This document shows, piece by piece, positions 46,813 to 54,465 of a DNA stretch of 64,000 bases. The translations under genes were made by a program, and so were the position numbers. The stretch is from an uncultured Paracoccaceae bacterium (lineage in GTDB: Bacteria; Pseudomonadota; Alphaproteobacteria; Rhodobacterales; Rhodobacteraceae). The stretch is from NCBI GenBank assembly GCA_947503765.1, contig CANNFA010000002.1, positions 616,501 to 680,500 on the forward strand, written 5' to 3'. Within the stretch, counting starts at the first letter, position 1. Each line of letters begins with the position of its first letter. The notes beneath the pieces were generated by a model, which saw only the letters and a program-made list of their open reading frames with translations, was not told the origin of the DNA and made no database searches.

Positions 46813-46945
46813 CGCGCAGGGGGCCGCGCGGCCTGGGTGCCGGCGGGCATGGCCGCAGAACGAAGAGCGGCGCGCGCGGGAAGGTTTGATCGAACCGGCA
46901 ACATCCCCGCTGGCGTAGCCCCGCCGCGCGGCGGGGTCAACGGCG

Positions 46946-48103
46946 TCAGATCGCGTCCTTGACGGTCTGCGTCAACTGGCCCAGCAGGATGCGGGCGGCG
47001 GTGCGCACGCGCGGCAGGAAGCCGCCCTTTTCCACGGCGCGGTCGGCGACCAGCGGAACCGTGGTTTCGGGCAGGTCGGGCAGGGCGATGATCAGCTCGC
47101 CCACCTGCTGGCCTTCCTCGATGGGCGCGCGCAGCGGGCCGCGATAGCGGATCTCGCCGGTGATCTCGCCCTGCACCAGCGCCGGCACCAGCAGCGACAC
47201 GTCCTCTGCCACGGTCAGCCCGACGCTTTCGATGTTGCCCAGCCAGACCGGCGCGTTGGCCAGCACCCGGCCCTTTTCGGTCAGGGTCTTTTCCACGAAT
47301 TGCCGGAACGCCCAGCTGACGATGCGCTCGGCCTCTTCGGCCCGGGCATCCTCGGAATTCATCCCGGTGATGACGAAGACGATCCGCCGCCCGCCCTGCA
47401 ACGCCGAGCCGACAAGGCCGTACCCGGCCTCGCTGGTGTGGCCGGTCTTCAGCCCGTCCGCGCCGATCCCCAGCGTCAGCAGCGGATTGCGGTTGAACCG
47501 GTTCTGCGGTGCGCGGTTGTCCCAGGCAAATTCGGTCATGCCGAAATAGCCGTAATATTCGGGGAACTCGGAAATCAGCCGGGCGGCCAGCATTCCCAGA
47601 TCGCGCATCGACATGCGCTGGTTCGGGGCGGGCCAGCCGCTGGAATTGGAAAAGGTCGAATTGTCCATTCCCAGCGCGCGGGCGCGGTCGTTCATCATCC
47701 GCGCGAAGGCTTCCTCGGTGCCGGCCAGACCCTCGGCCACGACGACACAGGCATCGTTGCCCGACAGCACCACGATGCCCTTGATCAGTTCCTCGACCGT
47801 GGGGCGGTCGGTCTCGTTCAGGAACATGGTCGAGCCGCCCATGTTCTTGGCCTTCGTGGACACGCGGAACCGGGTGTCGAGCGTCACCCGGCCGTCGCGC
47901 AGCGCCTCGAACAGCATGTTGAGCGTCATCAGTTTCGACATCGAGGCCGGCGGAAGGGGCAGGTCGGCCTCCTTCTCCATCAGCACCGTGCCGGTGGTCA
48001 TGTCGTAGACATAGGCCGCCCGCGCCCGCGTCTCGAACGCGGATGCGGGCAGGGCGAGCGCCAGGATCAGGCCGAGCGTTGCGAGCAACCGGGCAAGTGC
48101 CAT
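46946..48103 (-). CDS. D-alanyl-D-alanine carboxypeptidase (PBP5/6 type)
   Basis: A 385-aa DacA/DacC-like peptidase that trims the terminal D-Ala of peptidoglycan stems. A Sec signal peptide (LARLLATLGLILALALPASA) is followed by the three penicillin-binding motifs: SMSK (SxxK), SGND (SxN) and KTGHTSEAG (KTG). A C-terminal beta-domain and an amphipathic anchor helix complete the protein. The upstream SPOR lipoprotein gene is 25 bp away, so the two form a cell-wall pair. Confidence 0.94.
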   Translation of the reverse strand: MALARLLATLGLILALALPASAFETRARAAYVYDMTTGTVLMEKEADLPLPPASMSKLMTLNMLFEALRDGRVTLDTRFRVSTKAKNMGGSTMFLNETDRPTVEELIKGIVVLSGNDACVVVAEGLAGTEEAFARMMNDRARALGMDNSTFSNSSGWPAPNQRMSMRDLGMLAARLISEFPEYYGYFGMTEFAWDNRAPQNRFNRNPLLTLGIGADGLKTGHTSEAGYGLVGSALQGGRRIVFVITGMNSEDARAEEAERIVSWAFRQFVEKTLTEKGRVLANAPVWLGNIESVGLTVAEDVSLLVPALVQGEITGEIRYRGPLRAPIEEGQQVGELIIALPDLPETTVPLVADRAVEKGGFLPRVRTAARILLGQLTQTVKDAI

Positions 48104-48128
48104 GCGCCTTCCTTCCTCGTTTTGGCGG

Positions 48129-49052
48129 TCAGTTCTTCACGAAATAGGCGTCGGCATATCCCAGCTTCTTGACCTTGGCCAGTATCGCGCCGCGTTCCGA
48201 AGAGGTCGGTGCCGGACCGGCGAGAACCCGCCAGTAGGTCTTGCCGTTGCTTTCCTCCTTGCGGATCGTCGGCACGATCCCGGCATTGCGCAGCGCGGTG
48301 CCGTTGCGGTTGGCATTGTCCTCGACGCTGAACAGACCGATCTGCACGAACGGCTTGGACAGCGTGGAGGTCGGCGCGGGCCGGGCCGGCGGCGCGCTCT
48401 CCGCCGGCGCCGAGGTCGGCACGACCTCGGTCAGCGGCGCCTCGGCGGCGACGTTGTCCAGCGCGGCCTTCGCGATGTCGGCCGGATCGTCCAGCGTCGT
48501 GGTCTCGACGGCTTCCGGCGCGTCGAGCGTGGCCACCGCCGTCTCTTCCGGGGGCAGGTCGGCGGCATCCGTGGTCTCGGGCGAGATCGGCACTTCCTGC
48601 CGGCGCAGCGCCGTGACGTTCAGCCCGTCGGGCGAGCCGGCGAGCATCCCCAGCGCGGCGGCCGCGTCGGAGGATACCTGGAACGAGGGGCCGGGATTGT
48701 CGCGCTCGCGCTTGAACAGGGCGCCGATGACGAACTTGCCGTTGTCCTCGTTGCGGATGATGACGCGCTCCGGCTCGCTGACATCGGGATGCGCGACCCA
48801 GACGCCGCCCAGTGACGGGCGCCCGTCCCACAGCCCCTTGTCCGTCGTCTGGAACACTTCGGGCACCTCGACATCACGCTCGACCAGCGTGGTGCTGCTC
48901 GGCACCGCGTCCGAGGTCACTTCGGCCTCGGCCGTGCCCTTTTTCTTGAATAGATCGAATTGCTTGCCGTCCGCGCACGCGGTCAGAAACACCGCACCGC
49001 AGAGCGTCAAGGCAATGCGCCCTGTCTGCATCCTTGCCATATCTTGCCCCAT
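48129..49052 (-). CDS. SPOR-domain lipoprotein (septal peptidoglycan-binding)
   Basis: A 307-aa predicted lipoprotein. The leader ends in lipobox LTAC, and the middle is a long Ala/Pro/Thr/Glu-rich linker with a WDGRPSLGGVWVAHPD patch. The last about 75 residues are a SPOR domain (FVQIGLFSVEDNANRNGTAL through YFVKN), which binds denuded glycan at division septa. The start is uncertain: ATGs at 49052, 49040 and 49031 are all possible. It is probably co-transcribed with the D,D-carboxypeptidase gene. Confidence 0.88.
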   Translation of the reverse strand: MGQDMARMQTGRIALTLCGAVFLTACADGKQFDLFKKKGTAEAEVTSDAVPSSTTLVERDVEVPEVFQTTDKGLWDGRPSLGGVWVAHPDVSEPERVIIRNEDNGKFVIGALFKRERDNPGPSFQVSSDAAAALGMLAGSPDGLNVTALRRQEVPISPETTDAADLPPEETAVATLDAPEAVETTTLDDPADIAKAALDNVAAEAPLTEVVPTSAPAESAPPARPAPTSTLSKPFVQIGLFSVEDNANRNGTALRNAGIVPTIRKEESNGKTYWRVLAGPAPTSSERGAILAKVKKLGYADAYFVKN

Positions 49053-49281
49053 TCTTCGCGGTCATTGCCGCGTTTTTTGCTGCTCGATCCCGCATGCGGG
49101 CGTGCATGCAGGTGCGCGCAGCGTAACCGATCCAGGGGGGCGCTGGGAAGAGTCAAGCGCAGCGCGGCGCAATTTGCCCGCGCCATGTGACCCTGGGGCC
49201 GGTCTTGCGTGCCCGCCCGCTCTGGCGCTAAGCAGGGCGCGCGCCCGCGCGCAGCCGCCACCAGGCCGCGCCGCGCGCCGC

Positions 49282-49369
49282 GGAAGCGTGGCAGAGTGGT
49301 CGATTGCACTGGTCTTGAAAACCAGCGAACCGCAAGGTTCCGTGGGTTCGAATCCCACCGCTTCCGCCA
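49282..49369 (+). tRNA. tRNA-Ser (UGA)
   Basis: The acceptor GGAAGCG pairs with CGCTTCC, the anticodon loop is CTTGAAA with anticodon TGA, and a long variable arm (CGAACCGCAAGGTTCCG region) is typical of serine tRNAs. The T arm is GTGGGTTCGAATCCCAC. The discriminator G and CCA are encoded. Confidence 0.97.
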
Positions 49370-49487
49370 ACAGGAACGATCAGGCAATGACTGGTGCCGC
49401 CGCAGCGCCGCACCCTGGCGCATGTCCGCCGCATATTGGCGGCGCGGTGCGGTCATGGCTGCGGCAGGCGCCATGACCGCACCGGGG

Positions 49488-49874
49488 TCAGGCGGCGTCG
49501 ACGGCGCGGACCATCATGTCGCGCACCTGTCCGGCGACGGCGTGCAATTCGTCGTTGTCGATGGCCGCCATCGAGGCCACGGGGTCGATCGCGCTGATCT
49601 CGGTTCCGCCATCGGTCTCGCGCAGGATGACGTTGCAGGGCAGCATCGCGCCGACGCGCGGTTCGATCCCGATCGCCTCATGCGCCATCTTCGGGTTGCA
49701 GGCCCCGAGGATGCGATAGCCGTCCATCTCGGCGCCGATCTTCTTCTTCATCGTTTCCTTGACGTCGATCTCGGTCAGAACGCCGAAACCGGCCTCTGCA
49801 AGTGCTGCGCGGATACGCTCCTCGGCATCGCCGATGGAAACCCCTTTCAGCAGGCGGTCGTGTGTGTAGCTCAT
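49488..49874 (-). CDS. DUF302-family protein
   Basis: A 128-aa alpha/beta protein of the DUF302 family. Recognisable elements are the AEERIRAALAEAGFGVLTEID helix-strand, the KIGAEMDGYRILGACNPKMA core with its conserved Cys-Asn-Pro, and GAMLPCNVILRE with the second Cys. There is no signal peptide. Function is unknown, but family members often sit beside copper/heavy-metal and sulfur-oxidation genes. Here it borders a metal/envelope cluster. Confidence 0.88.
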   Translation of the reverse strand: MSYTHDRLLKGVSIGDAEERIRAALAEAGFGVLTEIDVKETMKKKIGAEMDGYRILGACNPKMAHEAIGIEPRVGAMLPCNVILRETDGGTEISAIDPVASMAAIDNDELHAVAGQVRDMMVRAVDAA

Positions 49875-49947
49875 GGAAATGCTCCTTTCCGAACGGTACG
49901 GCCCGGTCCGGTGGACCGGGCATCAGGTCAAACGCGGTCTCGTCGAT

Positions 49948-50523
49948 TCAGTCCTGCTCGGGCATGTCCCGCATCATCGGGCGCCCCTTCATGGCATCGT
50001 TGCGCATCCGGGACAGGCGATCGGCGAAGGCGTTCATTTCCTCGGACGTTACCGCGCCATCGCCATCCGCATCCAGATGCTGGAAGCGGTCCACCATCCT
50101 TTCGCGCATCATCGCCGCATGCCAGGCGGCGAACTCTTCCAGGTTCAGCGCGCCGTCACCGTCCGAGTCGTATTCCTCGAGGCGCGACTGGATCATCTGG
50201 CCGGGTGCACCCTGCGGCATACCGTCCATCATCCCCGATCCTATCATCCGCATCATGTCGCGGTCCATCATGGTCATGCCCGGCATGCCATGGCCGCCCA
50301 TCGGGCCCATGCCCGGCGTCATGGCGTCCGGGCCGTGCATCCGCATCATCATCCGCATCATGTCTTTCATCATATCGTGCCGGTCGCCGCCCATGGGCAT
50401 GGCGTCGGCGCCCATGCGCGGCCCCGAGGCATTGCGGTCGTGATGTCCGTTATCCGCCGAGGCGGCCCCGGCGGTCAAAAGGGCGATGGCGAGAATGCTG
50501 GCGGGTTTTGCGAGTGCGGGCAT
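49948..50523 (-). CDS. Periplasmic Met/His-rich EF-hand protein
   Basis: A 191-aa secreted protein. After the signal peptide (AILAIALLTAGAASA) comes a region of about 90 residues packed with Met, His and Asp (HDMMKDMMRMMMRMHG, GHGMPGMTMMDRDMMRM). Two EF-hands follow (DSDGDGALNLEEF and DADGDGAVTSEEM). Met/His-rich segments bind Cu(I)/Cu(II), and EF-hands bind calcium. It is divergent from the two-component system and lies near a multicopper oxidase. A role as a metal sponge or sensor accessory is inferred. Confidence 0.85.
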   Translation of the reverse strand: MPALAKPASILAIALLTAGAASADNGHHDRNASGPRMGADAMPMGGDRHDMMKDMMRMMMRMHGPDAMTPGMGPMGGHGMPGMTMMDRDMMRMIGSGMMDGMPQGAPGQMIQSRLEEYDSDGDGALNLEEFAAWHAAMMRERMVDRFQHLDADGDGAVTSEEMNAFADRLSRMRNDAMKGRPMMRDMPEQD

Positions 50524-50632
50524 GACAGCCTCCTGTGGTTTGTGTCGATACCAGTCAGGTCGGCATGATGGCGCGGAATGGAAGGCCCGCGCGGCGATGG
50601 AATTGTAACAGTCTGTCGCAGACCCTTCCTCT

Positions 50633-50652
50633 GATACAAACCGCTACATATC
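50633..50652. promoter_or_regulatory. Putative response-regulator site, 10-bp-phased repeat
   Basis: GATACAAACC followed directly by GCTACATATC is an imperfect direct repeat with 10-bp phase. It lies in the divergent EF-hand/response-regulator promoter region and resembles the perfect repeat before the L,D-transpeptidase gene. Confidence 0.45.
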
Positions 50653-50693
50653 GCGGGATGAAACAGGACAGGCCATTCCGGTAGGAGAAGCTC

Positions 50694-51413
50694 ATGGGAC
50701 CGCCGCACATCCTGGTCGTGGACGACCACGCGCAGATCCGCGAAAGCGTGACGCGCTATCTCGAACGGAACGGGATGCGTGCGACCGCGGCGAAGGACGC
50801 GGCGGAGATGGACGCGAAGCTTGCGGCGGGGCAGTTCGATCTTCTCGTGCTCGACGTGATGATGCCCGGCGAAGACGGGCTTTCGGTCTGCCGCAGGCTT
50901 GCAGCGGCGGGCGAGGTGCCGATCATCATGCTGACGGCCCTCGGAGAAGAGACCGACCGCATCGCCGGCCTCGAGATCGGCGCGGACGACTATCTTGCCA
51001 AGCCGTTCAATCCGCGTGAATTGCTGGCGCGTATCAAGTCGGTCCTGCGGCGCAGCAATCGGGCGGAGCCTATCGCGGGGCGTCTGGCGGGGCGGAAGGT
51101 GCGGTTCGAGCATCTCGTGCTCGACACCGACCGGCAGGTTCTCATTGATGCCGAACAGGGCGAGATGGCCCTCACCAGTTCCGAATTCCGGTTGCTGGTC
51201 GTTCTGCTTGAGCGGGCGCGCATGGTGCTGAGCCGCGAACAACTGCTTGACCTTACCGCCGGCCGCACCGCCGGGCCGCTGGACCGCACCATCGACAACC
51301 AGATCAGCCGCCTGCGGCGCAAGATCGAACCCGACGTCCTGCGTCCGCGGATCATCAAGACGGTGCGCAACGGCGGCTATTGCCTTGCCACGGATGTGGA
51401 GGACGGCGCGTGA
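50694..51413 (+). CDS. OmpR-family response regulator
   Basis: A 239-aa two-component regulator. In the receiver domain Asp10-Asp11 precede phosphoacceptor Asp54 (LLVLDVMMPGEDG), Thr81 and Lys103 (YLAKPF). The C-terminal winged helix (LTSSEFRLLVVLL, RTIDNQISRLRRKIE, IKTVRNGGYCL) binds DNA as a tandem dimer. Its stop overlaps the kinase start (GTGA). Likely targets are its own promoter and the L,D-transpeptidase-cytochrome genes, judged from shared repeats. Confidence 0.94.
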   Translation: MGPPHILVVDDHAQIRESVTRYLERNGMRATAAKDAAEMDAKLAAGQFDLLVLDVMMPGEDGLSVCRRLAAAGEVPIIMLTALGEETDRIAGLEIGADDYLAKPFNPRELLARIKSVLRRSNRAEPIAGRLAGRKVRFEHLVLDTDRQVLIDAEQGEMALTSSEFRLLVVLLERARMVLSREQLLDLTAGRTAGPLDRTIDNQISRLRRKIEPDVLRPRIIKTVRNGGYCLATDVEDGA

Positions 51414-52819
51414 CCCTGCGGCACCTGACGACGCTGCGGGTCCAGTTGATCCTGCTGGTTGTCGCCGCCCTGGTCGTGGCACAGCTGGTCAGCCTGTTTC
51501 TATTCGCGGATGAGCGAAGCCTCGCGATCCGCGCCGCGCTCGGGTTCGAGGCGGCGGGAAGGGCCGCGAATGTCGCGCGCCTGATCGAGGAAGCGCCGCC
51601 CGATCTGCACGCTTCCATCCTGCGGGCCGCGAATTCGCCGCTCGTGCGGTTCGATCTGTCCGGCACCGCATCGGTCCGGCACACGGACCATTCCGACGGC
51701 GGATTGGTCGAGGCCCGCATCCGCACCCTTCTCGACGACAGCTACAGCCGGGACATCCGCGTCGAGCTGCACGAGGTCGAGGGCCGGCTGATGCCGCTGC
51801 CCAACCTGTCGCGCGAGATGACGGACATGCATATGGCGATGATGCGGGGCGAGCTGACGGCGGTCGAGATGAACCTGTCCATCGGCATCCGGGGCGGTCA
51901 GTGGCTCAACGTGGGTACCCGTTTTGAACGGCCGCCAATCCAGTGGACGCTTTACTCGATGCTGACCTTTGCCCTGTCGGCGGGCCTGCTTCTTGGCGTC
52001 GTGATCTGGTTCGTGATGACGCGGCTGACCGGCCCCCTGCGGCGGCTCGCCCGTGCGGCCGACAGCCTCGGGCGCGGCGAGGATGTCGCCGCGCTGCCCG
52101 TCGCGGGTCCGACCGAGGTGCGCGATCTCACCGGGGCCTTCAACCGGATGCAGGATCGCCTGACCAGGTTCGTGGGCGACCGGACGCGGATGCTGGCGGC
52201 CCTGGGTCACGACCTTCGCTCGCCCCTGACCGCCATGCGCGTGCGCGCCGAAATGGTCGATGACGACGAGACACGCGACAGCCTTGTGGCCTCTGTCGAA
52301 GAGATGCAGGGCATGGTCGACGCGACCCTGACCTTCGCGCGCGGGTTGACCGGGGCCGAGCAGCCCGAGACCGTGAACCTGCACGCCTTCCTGGACGCCT
52401 TGCGCGCGGACATGCCCGGCGGGTTCGACCTGGACCCCGGCCCGCGGATCGAAGTGCGTCTTCGGCCGAATGCGATCCGGCGTGCGCTTCGCAACCTGAT
52501 CGAGAACGCCAACCGCTATGGCGGCGGCGCTTCGATCCGGTGGCAGAGGCGGGAGGGAACGCTTGTTCTGACGGTCGAGGATCGCGGCCCCGGCATTCCC
52601 GCCGACGAACTGGAAAAGGTCTTCGATCCGTTCTACCGGCTCGAGGCGTCGCGCTCGCTCGAGACGGGCGGCCACGGGCTGGGCCTGTCGATTGCGCGGA
52701 CGATCGTGCAGGCGCATGGCGGCGACATCACCCTGAGCAACCGTGAAACCGGCGGGCTGCGCGCCGCAATATCCATCCCGCTCGCCGCGGAAACCCTTGA
52801 GGAAAGGAGAGAAAGATGA
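51410..52819 (+). CDS. Sensor histidine kinase
   Basis: A 469-aa membrane kinase. Helix 1 (LRVQLILLVVAALVVAQLVS) and helix 2 (FALSAGLLLGVVIWFV) flank a periplasmic sensor of about 140 residues with a Met-rich patch (REMTDMHMAMMRGE). HAMP, the H-box (LGHDLRSPLTAMR), N-box (LRNLIENANRYGGG), G1 (VEDRGPGIP) and G2 (GGHGLGLSIAR) follow. The GTG start overlaps the regulator stop. The Met-rich sensor patch hints at copper or a related metal as signal; this is inference. Confidence 0.93.
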   Translation: MTLRHLTTLRVQLILLVVAALVVAQLVSLFLFADERSLAIRAALGFEAAGRAANVARLIEEAPPDLHASILRAANSPLVRFDLSGTASVRHTDHSDGGLVEARIRTLLDDSYSRDIRVELHEVEGRLMPLPNLSREMTDMHMAMMRGELTAVEMNLSIGIRGGQWLNVGTRFERPPIQWTLYSMLTFALSAGLLLGVVIWFVMTRLTGPLRRLARAADSLGRGEDVAALPVAGPTEVRDLTGAFNRMQDRLTRFVGDRTRMLAALGHDLRSPLTAMRVRAEMVDDDETRDSLVASVEEMQGMVDATLTFARGLTGAEQPETVNLHAFLDALRADMPGGFDLDPGPRIEVRLRPNAIRRALRNLIENANRYGGGASIRWQRREGTLVLTVEDRGPGIPADELEKVFDPFYRLEASRSLETGGHGLGLSIARTIVQAHGGDITLSNRETGGLRAAISIPLAAETLEERRER

Positions 52820-53127
52820 CCTGGAAATTCTGGACCATGAGCGGCCTGACGACCCTTGCCGCATCGACGGCGACGGCCGCCCCCGAGGGGCCGTGGGACG
52901 GGCACATGATGTGGGGCGGCGGCACCGGCATCTTCGGCAGCTTCATGATGCTGGTCTTCTGGGGCGTCGTCATCGCCCTGATCGTCCTTGCCGTGTACTG
53001 GCTGCGCGGCAACCGCACCGGCGGCAGCCCGTCCAACGACGCGCTCGACATCCTGCGCGCGCGGCTGGCCAAGGGCGAGATCGACGAGGAGGAATTCCGC
53101 CGCCGAAAGGCCGCGCTCGACGAGTGA
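52816..53127 (+). CDS. SHOCT-domain small membrane protein
   Basis: A 103-aa protein with a short hydrophobic leader, a His/Met/Gly-rich stretch (GPWDGHMMWGGGTG) and one strong membrane helix (FMMLVFWGVVIALIVLAVYW). A C-terminal SHOCT domain (DALDILRARLAKGEIDEEEF) completes it. SHOCT domains mediate oligomerisation, and such proteins are common next to copper-resistance genes. It overlaps the kinase stop by 4 bp (ATGA), so it belongs to the two-component operon. Confidence 0.88.
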   Translation: MTWKFWTMSGLTTLAASTATAAPEGPWDGHMMWGGGTGIFGSFMMLVFWGVVIALIVLAVYWLRGNRTGGSPSNDALDILRARLAKGEIDEEEFRRRKAALDE

Positions 53128-53165
53128 TGCGCGCAGGCTGCCCGTCTTCTGCCCGCGACGGTCAA

Positions 53166-53185
53166 GGATACAATCGGATACAATT
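53166..53185. promoter_or_regulatory. Perfect tandem 10-bp repeat upstream of the L,D-transpeptidase
   Basis: GGATACAATC is followed by GGATACAATT, two units in the same helical face, about 83 bp before the gene start. This is the spacing bound by OmpR-family dimers. The cognate regulator is probably the one encoded 1.8 kb upstream. Confidence 0.55.
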
Positions 53186-53267
53186 CTCGCGGTCTTGTCA
53201 GCTTGCCGCAAGCGCCGTCTAGGGTATGCACTTCCCTGCAACTGGAATGGCGGCGGGAAGCAGGCAG

Positions 53268-53834
53268 ATGAAGACAGATCGTTCGGTCCGACTGGAAAGA
53301 CGGCGTGTGATTGCGGGGGCCCTCGCGTTCATGGCGGCGCCGGGGATTTTGCGCGCCGGAAGCGATACCGCGTCGCGCAACATCTCGTCTTTCCGGATGC
53401 ATGATTGGCGGGATCATTTCGACCGTCTCGGGGTGGGCATCATCCTTTCCGATACGAAGTCGAGAATGCTTCAGCACTGGACCGCCGACGGCCGGCTGCA
53501 GATCTATCCGACATCTGTCCCCATGACCGACGCGATGACCCGGCGCGGCTACACCAAGGTTGTCGAAAAGCGCAAGAACCCGGGATGGGGGCCGACGCCC
53601 GCCATGCGCGAGCGCGACCCGTCCCTGCCTGCCTATGTCGAGGGGGGCGACCCGAGAAACCCGCTTGGCACGCGCGCCCTGTACCTGTCGTGGCAGTTCT
53701 ACCGCATCCACGGAACGCAGGACACGCGCAAGATCGGGCGGCGGTCGTCGAGCGGCTGCATCGGCCTTTACAACCACCAGATCGAGGCGGTCTACGAGCA
53801 GGCGCCGGTCGGAACCCAGGTCAAGCTCATCTGA
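53268..53834 (+). CDS. L,D-transpeptidase (YkuD domain), Tat-like leader
   Basis: A 188-aa exported YkuD protein. The leader LERRRVIAGALAFMAAPGIL has a twin-arginine-like start. The catalytic region is HGTQDTRKIGRRSSSGCIGL, with the His and nucleophile Cys present. The residue after GCI is Gly where most family members have Arg. It should form or edit 3-3 peptidoglycan cross-links or attach proteins. The ATG (MKTDRSVRLERR) is preferred over an in-frame ATG 42 bases upstream because of gggaagcaggc before it. Confidence 0.87.
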   Translation: MKTDRSVRLERRRVIAGALAFMAAPGILRAGSDTASRNISSFRMHDWRDHFDRLGVGIILSDTKSRMLQHWTADGRLQIYPTSVPMTDAMTRRGYTKVVEKRKNPGWGPTPAMRERDPSLPAYVEGGDPRNPLGTRALYLSWQFYRIHGTQDTRKIGRRSSSGCIGLYNHQIEAVYEQAPVGTQVKLI

Positions 53835-53861
53835 AGATCGCGGAACGAAAGAAAGGCTGAC

Positions 53862-54320
53862 ATGGACAAGCTGACTGTGGTGGTCGGGGCTGTTCTGGTC
53901 GCGGGCATCGGCGCCGTGGGCTGGCAATTCCTGCAACCTGCCGCCACGCCGATGGGGCATTCGATGACCCCGCCCGACACAAGCGCCATTTCCCAGGGCG
54001 ATGCGATCGCGGAGGTCAGCCTTCCGGCAGAGCTTTCGCGGAACGCCGAGCTGGGGAAGACCGTCTTCGAGGCCAAATGTGTCAACTGCCACGGCGAGAA
54101 CGCGACCGGCCAGAACGGCGTCGCACCGCCGCTGGTTCACAAGATCTACGAGCCCGGCCATCACTCGGACATGGCTTTCGTTCTGGCCGCCCAGAACGGG
54201 GTGCGGGCGCATCACTGGAACTTCGGCAACATGCCCCCCGTCGAGGGGGTCACGGCGGGCGAAGTCAAGATGGTCGTGGCCTATATCCGCGAATTGCAAC
54301 GCGAGAACGGGATCAACTGA
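53862..54320 (+). CDS. Class I c-type cytochrome
   Basis: A 152-aa protein anchored or exported by an N-terminal hydrophobic segment (LTVVVGAVLVAGIGAVGW). A single haem c site CVNCH lies at about residue 74. The axial Met is probably in FGNMPPV, the usual c-type position. VVAYIRELQRENG is the terminal helix. It is 27 bp after the transpeptidase gene and before a multicopper oxidase, so it may pass electrons to or from that oxidase. Confidence 0.9.
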   Translation: MDKLTVVVGAVLVAGIGAVGWQFLQPAATPMGHSMTPPDTSAISQGDAIAEVSLPAELSRNAELGKTVFEAKCVNCHGENATGQNGVAPPLVHKIYEPGHHSDMAFVLAAQNGVRAHHWNFGNMPPVEGVTAGEVKMVVAYIRELQRENGIN

Positions 54321-54465
54321 TGGCCCCGGGACGGGCGAAAAGACTGCCGAACGTCGCCTTGCGGGCGCAATCACCGCGATCACGGCCAAAACCCGGCGCG
54401 CGCCGCGTTCATTTGCGACCTCTGCGGAATAGGCTATGCCCTGCGGCATCGAAAGGCATGAGACG

